Positions 32,139 through 41,129 of a stretch of 64,000 nucleotides of DNA are shown here, piece after piece. A model generated the notes under the pieces. That model was not told where the DNA came from and made no database searches. It worked only from the letters and a program-made list of their open reading frames with translations. Each line of letters begins with the position of its first letter. Positions within the stretch are counted from its first letter, which is position 1. The DNA comes from Streptomyces syringium (GTDB lineage Bacteria > Actinomycetota > Actinomycetes > Streptomycetales > Streptomycetaceae). The stretch spans positions 4,671,501 to 4,735,500 of the forward strand of contig NZ_JAGIOH010000001.1 in NCBI RefSeq assembly GCF_017876625.1, read 5' to 3'. The translations under genes were made by a program, and so were the position numbers.

Positions 32139-35100
32139 TCACGGAGTAGTGAGCTTCTTCAGTGTCTCCACCAGGCGCTCCAGGCCGGGGATCTCATTGC
32201 TGAAGCTGTGATTCTCCTTGAGGTACTTCAGCCCCTTCTCGGCCGCCTCCAGGGCCTTCTTCTGGAACGCGGCGTTCGCGAAGCTCTTCTTGGCCGCGGC
32301 CAGTGCTTCCTTGCCCGCCTTGCCGGAGAACGTGGACCGGTAGGTGATCGCCCCGGACTTGTCGGCGGCGACGGAGACCTCGCCCGCGCTGCCCTTGCCC
32401 GGCAGCTTCACGTGGAAGCCCTTGGCGGCCCAGTCGTTGGCGATGGTGTCGATCTTGCATTCGGCGTTGTGGGCGAGGACCGGGGTCCGGCCCGCGAGCA
32501 CGTAGTACGTGTGGATGGAATTGACGGTGAGGTTGAAGACCTGCTGCGTCGCCGTCCGCGCGTCGGTGCCCGTGACCTCGACCGTCGCACCCGTCGCCGT
32601 CCGCAGCATGCCGCCCGGCTCGATGTCGCCGGCCTTGACCCAGGCACGCTTGTCGGCGAGCCAGAAGGGGTGGCCCGCGGTCGCGGTGACCGTGCCGGTG
32701 GCGTCCCCCTTGTCGCCGTCGGTGTCGACGGTGAGGTTGACCAGCTGCTTCACACCATTGCCGACGATGACGCCGTCGACGGGCTGTGATTCCGTCCGGC
32801 CCGTCGCAGGGTCGGTCGACAGGACGTTCTCGCCGGTCCGTACGTCCTTGATGGGCTTGACGGAACCGTCGGCCATCAGCACGGGCGTGCCCGGCGTGAA
32901 GCTGTTCTTGCAGGCCTTCCGCAGGCCGTTGATGAATCCGAGGCCCTTGTCGCCGTACTTGGCGAGCTTGGCCGCCGTGGCGGCCTCACCGGCGATCGGA
33001 ATGGCGGCCGCGCAGGAGAGGGCGGCGTTGCCGTAGTCGCCCTCGGCGCCGTACCAGGCGCAGTTGACGCCGTTGGCGATGGTGCCGATGCCGGGCACGG
33101 CGCCCACGACGTCGAGCGCGAGGTGACCCCAGTCGCCCCAGCCCCAGCCGTCGTCCTCCTCCTTCTCGGCCTGCCTGCGGAGCTCCTCCTCGCGCTCCTT
33201 GCGGAGCTGCTCCTCGCGGCGGCGGGCCTCGTCCTCGGCGCGCTGCTTGGCGACGGCGACCTCGTAGGCCTCCTCCGCCGCCTTGTTCGCGGCGTCGGAG
33301 TCCTTGCCCGCCGCCGTGGCGGAGGCGCGGGCCTCGTCGGCGGCGGCGTAGGCCTCGTCGGCCGACCCGCGGGCCCAGGAAGCGGAGACGGCCGCGCGGG
33401 CGGCGGAGTTCTCCGCGTCACGTGCGTCGCGCTTGGCGGCGGCCTCGGCGTCCCGGGCGACCTTGGCGGACTTGGCGGCGTCGGCGGCCGAGGCGGCCGC
33501 CTGCTTGGCGGAGTTCAGCGCGTCCACCGCGTAGCCCTTGGCCTGCTTGGCGGAGTCCGCGGCCTGCCTGGCCCAGCCGTCGGCCTCGGCGGACGCCTTA
33601 CGGGCGAGGGCCGCGACGCGCGCCGCCTCCGCCGCGTTCTGCTGGGCCGTCGCGGCGACCACGGAGGCCCCGGCGATGAGGCTCTTGACCTCGGCCACGT
33701 GGGTGGCGGTGAGCTGGTCCTTGCGCGCGGCCTTGAACTGGCCGTTCTGGATGAACGCGTGCAGCAGCAGCGGCGGGGACTCCAGGGCGACCCGGGCGGC
33801 CGCCTTGACCTCGGCGCCACCGGTGCTCAGCAGCTGTACGGCCTCGACCCGCTCGTCGGCCTCGCGGGCCGCGTACTGGCCCTCGCCCAGGAACTCGCGC
33901 AGCTTCGCCGGGGAGCCGTCCTTCAGCGCCGCCTTGGCCGCCTCCTGGATGCCCCGCTTGCTGTTGTTGGCGATCTGGACCACGCTCACGCGGTAGTCGT
34001 CGACCGCCGCCTGGTGCTGGCCGGTCCGCAGGAACTCGCTGATCTTCGCGGCGTCGCCCTTGAGGGCCTCCGCCGCGGCCTTGCGCACGGACTCCGAGTC
34101 GGCCTCGTCGACCAGGCGCTCGACACGGGCGCGCTCGTCCTGCTGCGCCGCCGTCCTCCAGCCCGACCGTACGTAGGCGCGGACCGCGTCGTCGGACGCG
34201 GCGAGCGCCGCCTCGGCGGCGGTGCGGCTCCAGGGGCCACGGGTCTTCATCGCCAGCAGCGCGACCCGGCGGCCCTTCTCGGCCACCTGCTTGGTGTCCG
34301 TGCCGGGCTTGGCGGCCTCGGCGGCGAGACGGGTCGCCTCCTCGTCGAGCGCCTTGGCCTCCTTGACGCCTTCGGCGGCCTTGGCCTTGCGCTCGTTGTC
34401 GGCGGCCTTGAGGTCCTTGGCCTGCTCGATCGCCCCGGCGGTACGGGACTTGAGCTCCTCGTCCTCGACCTTGCGGGCGATCTCCTGGACGGTACGGGCC
34501 TTGTCCACGGCGCCGGACGCCACGTCGGCGGCCTTCTTGGCGGCCTCCGCGTGGGCGGTGGACTCCTTGGCGGCCTTCGCCGCCTCACCGGCGTGCTTCG
34601 CGGCCTCCTCGGCGGCTGCCGCCGCCTTCTCCGCGTGCTCGGCAGCCGACATGGCGGCGTCGCGCGCCTGGTAGGCGGCGCCCGCGGCCTGCTGGGCGAG
34701 CGACTGGGCGGCGTTGGCCGCGCGGGTCGCCTCGCGCGCGTGGCGGCGGGCCGCTGCCGCGGCCGACCTGGCGACGGCGGACTGCGCACCGGCGGCGTCG
34801 GCGTAGTTGCCGGCCTCGTCGGCCGCGTCCGCGGCGGCGGTGGCGTTGGCGCCCGCACCGGCCGCGGCTGCCGCCGCCTCACCGGCCTGGGTCGCCGCTT
34901 CGCCCGCCGCCACGGCGGCGTCGGCCGCGAGCCGTGCGCCCTTGGCGGCGTTGCGGGCGTCCTCGGCGGCCTTGCGGGCGGCCGCGGCCTGGCCCGCGTC
35001 GGTCGCCGCGTTCGCCGCGGCGCCCCGTGCGCGGGCGGCGGCCTGGGCGGCACCCGCGGCGGCCTCGGCGGCCTGCGAGGCGGCGCTCGCCGCGATGCGG

Positions 35101-36104
35101 GCCGAGGAGTTGGCCGCGCGGGCCGCGCCGATGGCCTCCTGGGCGGCCTCGGCGGCACCGGTCGCGGCCTCCGCCGCCCGGCCCGCCGCGTTCGCCGCCC
35201 GCTTGGAGTCCTTACGGGCCTCGTCGGTCTCCTTGGCCGCCTTCTGGGCGGCTTCCTTGGCCAGCTTCGCGGCCATCACCGCGCGCTCGGAGGCCTCCTT
35301 GGCGGCTTCGGTCTCCCGCTTGGCGAGCTTCCCGGCCTCCTTGGCGCGCTCGGCCAGCTGGGCGACCGTGGCGCGCTCCTCGTCCCGGGCGCGGGCGACG
35401 TTCTGCCCGACCTCCAGGAACTCCCGGACGTCGTCGATGGAGCCGGCGAGTGCGACCTTGGCGGCTTCCTTCGTCGCGGGGCCGCCGGAGCTCATGATCT
35501 GCATGAGCCGTACCCGGTCGTCGGCCTCCCGGGCCGGGTACTGGCCCTCGTCGAGGAACCTGCGGACGTCCTCCGGCGTGCCGCCCAGCGCGGCCTTGCC
35601 GGCTTCCTGGACGCCGCTGCCGCCCGCGCTGACGATCTGCATGACCCGGACCCGCTGGTCCTGCTCCATCGGAGCCTGCCAGCCGCTCCGCAGGAACGTC
35701 CGCAGCTCCTCGCGGGTGCCGGCGAGGGCCTGCTTCGCGGCCTCGCGCACCCCGCGGCCGCCCAGGGTGAACACCTGGACGGAGGCCACGCGGTCGTCGT
35801 GCAGCTCGGCGAGTTCCTTCTCGCTGTCGAGGAAGCGACGGACATCCGCGTCACTGCCCAACAGGGCCGCTTCGGCGGCCGCCTTGACGCCCGGACCGCC
35901 GGTCTTCCACAGGTCGACTATTCGGCCGCGTTCGGTCGCCGGGACGGGATTGACGATGGTGACGTCATCCGCCGCGTCGGCCGCCGCGGGGCTCGTACCG
36001 AGCAATCCCGCGACAAGGGCCAGGGACACCACGGTCAGGCACGCACCGCGCATGCCGGTATTCGTCTGTCTTCTCGCTCTCGCGGAGTAGACACTTCTCT
36101 TCAC
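32139..36104 (-). CDS. ALF-repeat polymorphic toxin with HINT domain and novel C-terminal toxin
   Basis: 1321 aa from GTG 36104 (GGAAAGG upstream; ATG 36053 is an alternative). Parts in order: signal peptide (to about 45), four ALF repeats (to about 245), a long Ala-rich coiled coil (to about 600), three further ALF repeats (about 610-800), a second Ala-rich coil, a hydrophobic pre-toxin segment (WGWGDWGHLALDVVG, AVPGIGTIANGV), a HINT autoprotease (1065-1213; Cys1065, TATAGHPFW, ending VLAHN) and a 108-residue C-terminal domain. The HINT domain should release that last domain as the toxin. The toxin (WAAKGFHVKLPGKGS, then ITYRSTFSGKAGKE and a helical tail) is not one I recognise. Confidence 0.85.
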   Translation of the reverse strand: MKRSVYSARARRQTNTGMRGACLTVVSLALVAGLLGTSPAAADAADDVTIVNPVPATERGRIVDLWKTGGPGVKAAAEAALLGSDADVRRFLDSEKELAELHDDRVASVQVFTLGGRGVREAAKQALAGTREELRTFLRSGWQAPMEQDQRVRVMQIVSAGGSGVQEAGKAALGGTPEDVRRFLDEGQYPAREADDRVRLMQIMSSGGPATKEAAKVALAGSIDDVREFLEVGQNVARARDEERATVAQLAERAKEAGKLAKRETEAAKEASERAVMAAKLAKEAAQKAAKETDEARKDSKRAANAAGRAAEAATGAAEAAQEAIGAARAANSSARIAASAASQAAEAAAGAAQAAARARGAAANAATDAGQAAAARKAAEDARNAAKGARLAADAAVAAGEAATQAGEAAAAAAGAGANATAAADAADEAGNYADAAGAQSAVARSAAAAARRHAREATRAANAAQSLAQQAAGAAYQARDAAMSAAEHAEKAAAAAEEAAKHAGEAAKAAKESTAHAEAAKKAADVASGAVDKARTVQEIARKVEDEELKSRTAGAIEQAKDLKAADNERKAKAAEGVKEAKALDEEATRLAAEAAKPGTDTKQVAEKGRRVALLAMKTRGPWSRTAAEAALAASDDAVRAYVRSGWRTAAQQDERARVERLVDEADSESVRKAAAEALKGDAAKISEFLRTGQHQAAVDDYRVSVVQIANNSKRGIQEAAKAALKDGSPAKLREFLGEGQYAAREADERVEAVQLLSTGGAEVKAAARVALESPPLLLHAFIQNGQFKAARKDQLTATHVAEVKSLIAGASVVAATAQQNAAEAARVAALARKASAEADGWARQAADSAKQAKGYAVDALNSAKQAAASAADAAKSAKVARDAEAAAKRDARDAENSAARAAVSASWARGSADEAYAAADEARASATAAGKDSDAANKAAEEAYEVAVAKQRAEDEARRREEQLRKEREEELRRQAEKEEDDGWGWGDWGHLALDVVGAVPGIGTIANGVNCAWYGAEGDYGNAALSCAAAIPIAGEAATAAKLAKYGDKGLGFINGLRKACKNSFTPGTPVLMADGSVKPIKDVRTGENVLSTDPATGRTESQPVDGVIVGNGVKQLVNLTVDTDGDKGDATGTVTATAGHPFWLADKRAWVKAGDIEPGGMLRTATGATVEVTGTDARTATQQVFNLTVNSIHTYYVLAGRTPVLAHNAECKIDTIANDWAAKGFHVKLPGKGSAGEVSVAADKSGAITYRSTFSGKAGKEALAAAKKSFANAAFQKKALEAAEKGLKYLKENHSFSNEIPGLERLVETLKKLTTP

Positions 36105-36530
36105 CGAGTCGGCCTTTCCAACGTGCTGTGAGATGCCATGTATGGCTGGCTGAGCATAAGCGCTGGTGAGGGGCCGTCAACCGGCTAAATATGGAAGGTG
36201 AAATTCCGTCTGGTGCAACGAACTTGATTATGTGTCGGGACGTCCTGGTGATACGTTATGAGTGGGCCCTTTATTCAACGCTTATGCGCGGCAATGAAGC
36301 CGTGCAGCCGATTGCGTGGCTGCTGAAATAGTCTTCATTCGGAAAGGCGTATCCGGGTAATGGGCGGCGGCCGGCCCTCCTTCGGGCCCCTTGTCGTCCG
36401 CCGCGGGGAGCCCTCGCGGCGTCCCCGTGGCGCCCCCGTGATGTTCCCCTGACGCGACGGCGTCATATGCCCCTTTCGCCCCGTCATGCCAGTACCTTGG
36501 TGCGCGGCGTCGGAGGCGAAGGGGCACGGC
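36105..36530. other. AT-richer divergent intergenic region
   Basis: No gene seen. It is visibly AT-richer than its surroundings between about 36180 and 36310. It holds the toxin promoter and an inverted pair GCATAAGCG (36154-36162) and CGCTTATGC (36279-36287), 116 bp apart, that could anchor a DNA loop. The left member overlaps the toxin -10. The start region of trkH lies at the right end; no clear promoter for it was found. Confidence 0.5.
36153..36180 (-). promoter_or_regulatory. sigma-70 promoter of the polymorphic toxin gene
   Basis: On the minus strand TTGACG (36180-36175), 16-bp spacer and TATGCT (36158-36153), with expected start at about 36146. The 40-nt leader contains GGAAAGG before the GTG start. 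Confidence 0.7.
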
Positions 36531-37892
36531 ATGGACCGCACGCGGTGGGCAGCGCTGCTGGCCCATCCGGCGCGGGTGCTGGTCGGTGCCTTCGTCGTGG
36601 TCATCGCGCTCGGGGCCGGGCTGCTCATGCTGCCCGTGTCGGCCGAGAGCGGCCGCGCCACGAGCGCGCTGACGGCCCTTTTCGCCGCGACCGGCGCGGT
36701 GTCCGGCGGACTGCCCATCGTCGACACCGGCCGGTACTGGAGCGTCTTCGGCGAGGTCGTGGTGCTGGGAATGATCCAGCTCGGCGGCTTCGGCATCATG
36801 ACCCTCGCCTCCCTCCTGGGGCTTCTGGTCTCCGGCAGGCTCCGGCTGGGCCTCCAGCTGACCGCCCAGGCCGAGACGCAGAGCCTCGGCATCGGGGACG
36901 TCCGCACGGTCCTGCGCGGGGTGGCCGTCATCACCGCCGCCGTGGAGATCACGATCGGCCTCTGGCTGACGCTGCGCTTCCATTTCGGCCTCGGGCGGCC
37001 CCTCGGGGAAGCGGCGTACCACGGGCTGTTCCACGCGGTGTCGGCGTTCAACAACGCCGGCTTCGGGCTGCGCTCCGACAATCTCGTCGGCCATGCCACG
37101 GACCTCTGGATCATGCTGCCGATCGCCCTGGCCTGCTTCCTCGGCAGCATCGGCTTCCCGGTGCTCCTCGAACTGCTGCGCGGTGCCCGCTCGGGCGCTT
37201 TCCTGCGGTCCGCCCGCCGCTGGTCGCTGCACACCCGGCTCACCCTCCTCACCACCGCCGTGCTGCTCGCCGCCGGAGGCGCCTTCACCCTGCTGCTGGA
37301 GTGGGGCAACCCCGGCACCCTCGGCCCGCTGTCCTGGCCCGACAAGCTCACCAACGGCTTCTTCAACGCCCTCACCGCCCGCACGGCGGGCTTCAACAGC
37401 GTCGACGTCGGGGAGATGGAGCCCGCGACCCTGCTCGGCACCACCGTGCTGATGTTCATCGGCGGCGGCAGCGCGAGCACTGCGGGCGGCATCAAGGTCA
37501 CCACCTTCGCCGTGCTGGCCGTGGCGATCCTCGCCGAGGCGCGCGGCGACCTCGCGGCGGAGGTGATGGGCCGCCGGATCGCGCCCTCGGTCCTGCGCCA
37601 GGCGCTGACCGTCGCACTGCTGGGCGTGGGCGCGGTCATGCTCGCCACCATCGTCCTGCTGACCATCACCGACGAGCCCCTGGAAGCCGTCCTCTTCGAG
37701 GCCACCTCGGCGTTCGGCACCTGCGGGCTCAGCACGGGCATCACCGGCGAGCTGCCGGCCGCCGGGCAGCTGATCCTGATCGCGCTGATGTTCCTCGGCC
37801 GCCTCGGCCCGATCACCCTCGCCTCCGCGCTCGCGCTGCGCGTGCGCGGCCGCCGTTACCAGCTGCCCGAGGAGCGACCCGTCATTGGCTAG
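36531..37892 (+). CDS. TrkH/KtrB-family potassium uptake membrane subunit
   Basis: 453 aa from ATG 36531, with four pore-loop repeats each carrying a selectivity-filter-like Gly: ATGAVSGGLP, AFNNAGFGL, ARTAGFNSVD, FGTCGLSTG. Several transmembrane helices surround them. It forms the pore of a K+ (or K+/Na+) uptake system and assembles as a dimer on the cytoplasmic ring made by the next gene's product. Upstream in-frame start at 36486 is rejected because it lacks a ribosome site. Its stop overlaps the start of the NAD-binding partner. Confidence 0.92.
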   Translation: MDRTRWAALLAHPARVLVGAFVVVIALGAGLLMLPVSAESGRATSALTALFAATGAVSGGLPIVDTGRYWSVFGEVVVLGMIQLGGFGIMTLASLLGLLVSGRLRLGLQLTAQAETQSLGIGDVRTVLRGVAVITAAVEITIGLWLTLRFHFGLGRPLGEAAYHGLFHAVSAFNNAGFGLRSDNLVGHATDLWIMLPIALACFLGSIGFPVLLELLRGARSGAFLRSARRWSLHTRLTLLTTAVLLAAGGAFTLLLEWGNPGTLGPLSWPDKLTNGFFNALTARTAGFNSVDVGEMEPATLLGTTVLMFIGGGSASTAGGIKVTTFAVLAVAILAEARGDLAAEVMGRRIAPSVLRQALTVALLGVGAVMLATIVLLTITDEPLEAVLFEATSAFGTCGLSTGITGELPAAGQLILIALMFLGRLGPITLASALALRVRGRRYQLPEERPVIG

Positions 37893-38622
37893 TCACATGG
37901 ACCGACCGCGCCGCGGCCCGCGCCGCCTCCGCCGTACGCACCGCCGGGGCGCCGCCGACGGCTCCGGCGCCGGTGACCTGCGGGTCGCGGTCATCGGGCT
38001 CGGACGCTTCGGGATCTCGCTCGGCACCGAACTGATGCGCCGCGGCTGGGACGTCCTGGGCGTGGACAGCGACGCCGCCCTCGTGCAGCGGCTGCGCGAC
38101 GAGCTGACGCACGCGGCCGCCGCGGACTGCACCGACCCCGAGGCCCTGGCGCAGCTCGGGGTGCCGGAGTTCCCGAGGGCCGTGGTGGGCATCGGCGACG
38201 CCCTGGAGGCCAGCATCCTGATCACCTCCAACCTCGCCGACGCGGGCGTCCCGCGCATCTGGGCCAAGGCGGTCAGCCGTCAGCACGGCAGGATCCTGGA
38301 GCGGGTCGGCGCCCACCACGTGGTGCTGCCCGAACAGGACATGGGGGAGCGGGTGGCCCACCTCGTCACCGGGCGGATGCTCGACTTCATCGAGTTCGAC
38401 GACGACTACGCCCTGGCCAAGACCGTCGCCCCCGCGTGCGCCACCGGACGGCCGCTCGGCGAACTCAAGGTCCGCTCCACGTACGGGATCACGGTGGTCG
38501 GCATCAAGCGGGCCGGTGAGGACTTCACCTACGCCACGGCCGAGACGGTCGTACGGCCCGGGGACATCATCATCGTCACCGGCCGGACGCAGGTCGTGGA
38601 GACCTTCGCCGAAATGATGTGA
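37885..38622 (+). CDS. TrkA/KtrA-type NAD-binding regulatory subunit
   Basis: 245 aa. A basic N-terminal tail precedes the RCK_N Rossmann domain (GLGRFG at 38-43, with the acidic residue in VDSD), and an RCK_C domain runs from about 165. It binds nucleotide and gates the TrkH-like pore. TTG 37885 overlaps the pore gene and has GAGGAG upstream; ATG 37897 is the alternative. In KtrA proteins the RCK_C domain can bind c-di-AMP; whether this one does cannot be seen. Confidence 0.92.
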   Translation: MASHMDRPRRGPRRLRRTHRRGAADGSGAGDLRVAVIGLGRFGISLGTELMRRGWDVLGVDSDAALVQRLRDELTHAAAADCTDPEALAQLGVPEFPRAVVGIGDALEASILITSNLADAGVPRIWAKAVSRQHGRILERVGAHHVVLPEQDMGERVAHLVTGRMLDFIEFDDDYALAKTVAPACATGRPLGELKVRSTYGITVVGIKRAGEDFTYATAETVVRPGDIIIVTGRTQVVETFAEMM

Positions 38623-38629
38623 GCCCCCG

Positions 38630-39478
38630 TTACGGCCCGGGCTCCTCGACCACCGGTGCCTCGCCGAACCGCGCCAGCGCGAGCGCGCCCAGCACCGCCA
38701 GGAAGAAGCCCGCCACCGCCAGCGGGGCGAGGCCCGGCCTGGTGCGGTCGCCGAGCCAGACCACGCCCACCAGCGCCGGGCCGACCGTCTCCCCGATGAC
38801 CATGCCGGCGGTGGCCGCCGTCACCGAACCGCGCTGGAGCGCCGACGTCAGCAGCAGGAACGCCGCGCCGCCGCCGAGCAGTACGGCATAGGCGGCGGGG
38901 TCGGTGACCAGCGCGCCCGGCGAGATGTCGTCGGTCAGCCGGACCGCGACCTCCACCACCCCGAAGCCGATGCCCGCGCCGAGGCCGAGGGCCGCCGCCC
39001 GGGCCCGGCCGGGAAGCCGTCCGGCCAGTGCGCCCAGGCCCAGCACCCCGGCCGCGACACCCAGGGTGCCCAGGCGCAGGGCGAGGGAGCCCGTCTCGGC
39101 CCCCTCCGCACCGGAGGCCAGGCCCAGCATCGCGAGGCCCCCGCACACCACGCCCACCGCCGCCCACTCCACGCCGCTGAGCCGCACCCGCAGCATCCAC
39201 GAGGCCACCACGGCCGTCACCGCGAGGCTCGCGGCGAGCGCGGCGCCGACGGCGTAGAGGGGCAGGTGGCGCAGGGCGAACAGCTCCAGCGCGAAGCCGA
39301 GGGCGTCGAGGGCCAGACCCGCCAGATACCGCCACTGGCGCAGCGCGCGCATCAGCAGTGCCGTGTCCACGCCCGAGCCGCTGCCGGGCGCGACGGCTCG
39401 GGCCGCGACGGCCTGGAGGACGGACGCGGTGCCGAAGCAGACCGCCGAACCAAGTGCGCAGATCATCCCCAAAAGCAC
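38630..39478 (-). CDS. EamA-like multi-pass membrane transporter
   Basis: 282 aa, about nine to ten transmembrane helices in two EamA-like halves (MICALGSAVCFGTASVLQAV at the start; GMVIGETVGPALVGVVWLG in the second half). GTG 39478 chosen because TACAGT (39490-39485, minus strand) would start transcription there, giving a leaderless mRNA; ATG 39466 is possible. It converges on the TrkA-like gene with 7 nt between stops and is divergent from the lipoprotein gene. Substrate unknown. Confidence 0.82.
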   Translation of the reverse strand: MLLGMICALGSAVCFGTASVLQAVAARAVAPGSGSGVDTALLMRALRQWRYLAGLALDALGFALELFALRHLPLYAVGAALAASLAVTAVVASWMLRVRLSGVEWAAVGVVCGGLAMLGLASGAEGAETGSLALRLGTLGVAAGVLGLGALAGRLPGRARAAALGLGAGIGFGVVEVAVRLTDDISPGALVTDPAAYAVLLGGGAAFLLLTSALQRGSVTAATAGMVIGETVGPALVGVVWLGDRTRPGLAPLAVAGFFLAVLGALALARFGEAPVVEEPGP

Positions 39479-39502
39479 ATACCGACTGTAGAACGCCCTG
39501 AG

Positions 39503-39531
39503 TTCCGCAGCCGGGACGCGCCCCTTAGGGT
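39503..39531 (+). promoter_or_regulatory. possible promoter of the lipoprotein/ligase pair
   Basis: TTCCGC (39503-39508), 17-bp spacer, TAGGGT (39526-39531), expected start about 39538. This would leave a leader of about 35 nt with GGGGG before the ATG. Confidence 0.4.
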
Positions 39532-39572
39532 GAACGGACTTCAATCGGTCCGAGTTGACGGGGGTCAGCCAC

Positions 39573-39908
39573 ATGGCAGCGAAGGAACGACGGCGACTGC
39601 GGTCCAGTACGGTCGTATTGGGCGGAATGGGCGTCCTCGCCACCGCCCTGACCTCCTGCGGCTCCGAACCCGACAAGCGCTGCGTCGACCCGAACAGCTA
39701 CGACGTCTCGCGCGGCTACAAGGTCGTCGACTCCAAGGCGTGCGGCAAGGGCGGCGGCAGCGGAAGCAGCGGCGGCTCCTCGTCCGGGCGCTGGTACTAC
39801 GACGGCAACAAGTCCGGCGGGTTCTCCGACCGCGGCACGTTCAGCAAGAGCCAGGCCGTCGACCGCGGCGGCTTCGGCTGCTCCGGTTCCGGCTCGGGCG
39901 GTGGCTGA
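39573..39908 (+). CDS. YgiB-like lipoprotein with RGGFG tail
   Basis: 111 aa from ATG 39573. A lipoprotein signal ends in LTSC (Cys30). The mature part is short: a Cys-containing segment (RCVDPNSYDV), a Gly/Ser stretch, WYYDG, and a tail with DRGGFG followed by Cys, Ser and Gly residues, ending in three Gly. The lipoprotein-plus-RGGFG layout recalls the E. coli YgiB (DUF1190) family. The next gene is a YgiC-like ligase 6 nt away. Tail glycines are a likely modification site. Confidence 0.75.
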   Translation: MAAKERRRLRSSTVVLGGMGVLATALTSCGSEPDKRCVDPNSYDVSRGYKVVDSKACGKGGGSGSSGGSSSGRWYYDGNKSGGFSDRGTFSKSQAVDRGGFGCSGSGSGGG

Positions 39909-39914
39909 GCGAGC

Positions 39915-41099
39915 ATGCGCCGCCATCGCACAGAGCCCCGGCCCGGCTGGCAGGCCACCGTCGAGGAGCAGGGGCTCATCTATCCCCTCACCCGCTACCC
40001 GGACGGCTCCCTGCGCCCGTACTGGGACGAGAGCGCGTACTACTCCTTCGACCTGGCGGAGATAGAAGAGCTCGAAGAGGTCGTCGAGGAGCTGCACGGC
40101 ATGTGCCTGACGGCCGCCGCGCACATCGTGGACACCGGCCGCTTCGCCGACCTCGGCGTCACCGACCAGCGCCTCGCGGCCCTGATCGCCGAGTCCTGGC
40201 GTCGGCGCGCCGAACTGCCGTCCCTCTACGGCCGGTTCGACCTGCGCTACGACGGCGACGGCCCGGCCAAGGTGCTGGAGTACAACGCCGACACCCCCAC
40301 CTCGCTCGTGGAGGCCGCGAGCCCGCAGTGGTTCTGGATGGAGGACCGCTTCCCCGACGCCGACCAGTGGAACTCCCTCCACGAGCGGCTCGTCGACTCC
40401 TGGAAGCGCCAGGCCCCGCTGCTGCCGCCCGGCGCGCCGCTGTACTTCGCGCACTCGGCCGACGACGAGCTGGGCGAGGACCTGATGACGGTCGCCTATC
40501 TGCGCGAGACGGCCGAACAGGCGGGCCTGGACACGCGGGCCATCTCCATGGAGGACATCGGCTGGGACCGGCTCTCCGGCCGCTTCGTCGACGAGCGGTA
40601 CGGCTTCGTACGGGCCTGCTTCAAGCTGTATCCGTGGGAGTGGCTGGCCACGGACCGCTTCGGCCCGCACGTCCTGGACACCCTCGACAACGGTGGCGGC
40701 ACCGGTTCCACCCTGTGGATCGAACCCGCCTGGAAGATGCTGCTGTCCAACAAGGCCCTGCTCGCGGTCCTGTGGGAGCTGTTCCCCGGCCACCCGAATC
40801 TGCTGCCCGCCTACCTCGACGGCCCCCGCGAGCTGGCCCACGGCCGCGGCTACGTCGCCAAGCCGCTGCTGGGCCGCGAGGGCGCGGGCGTCACGGTCCA
40901 CGAACCGGGCTCCGCCGCGCCCGCCCGCGACGAGGCGTGCTGCTACCAGGAGTTGGCGCCGCTGCCCGACTTCGACGGCAACCGCGTGGTGCTCGGCGCG
41001 TGGGTCGTCGAGGACGAGGCGGCCGGCCTCGGCATCCGGGAGTCCTCGGGCCTGGTCACGGACGGCTACGCGCGCTTCCTGCCCCACGTGATCCTCTGA
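39915..41099 (+). CDS. glutathionylspermidine synthase-like ATP-grasp amide ligase (YgiC-like)
   Basis: 394 aa, the GSP_synth domain without the amidase half found in E. coli Gsp. Key stretches: EEQGLIYPLTRYPDG, the VLEYNADTPTSLVEAASPQW substrate-side loop, LWIEPAWKMLLSNKALLAVLW and the ATP-grasp YVAKPLLGREGAGV loop. Known GSP synthase joins spermidine to the terminal glycine of glutathione. Streptomyces uses mycothiol instead, so another substrate is expected; the Gly-ended lipoprotein encoded just upstream is the best candidate. Function inferred. Confidence 0.88.
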   Translation: MRRHRTEPRPGWQATVEEQGLIYPLTRYPDGSLRPYWDESAYYSFDLAEIEELEEVVEELHGMCLTAAAHIVDTGRFADLGVTDQRLAALIAESWRRRAELPSLYGRFDLRYDGDGPAKVLEYNADTPTSLVEAASPQWFWMEDRFPDADQWNSLHERLVDSWKRQAPLLPPGAPLYFAHSADDELGEDLMTVAYLRETAEQAGLDTRAISMEDIGWDRLSGRFVDERYGFVRACFKLYPWEWLATDRFGPHVLDTLDNGGGTGSTLWIEPAWKMLLSNKALLAVLWELFPGHPNLLPAYLDGPRELAHGRGYVAKPLLGREGAGVTVHEPGSAAPARDEACCYQELAPLPDFDGNRVVLGAWVVEDEAAGLGIRESSGLVTDGYARFLPHVIL

Positions 41100-41129
41100 C
41101 CGCCCCGGTCGCCCTGGCCGCCCGCGGCG

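Noticed and set aside
33123..36131. 1002-codon plus-strand frame opposite the polymorphic toxin
   Set aside because: Gly/Leu/Arg-rich low complexity; it is the mirror of the Ala-rich repeats in a GC-rich genome and has no domain or ribosome site.
36282..37232. Minus-strand gene opposite trkH
   Set aside because: Gly/Arg/Glu-rich shadow frame; the plus-strand TrkH pore motifs are clear.
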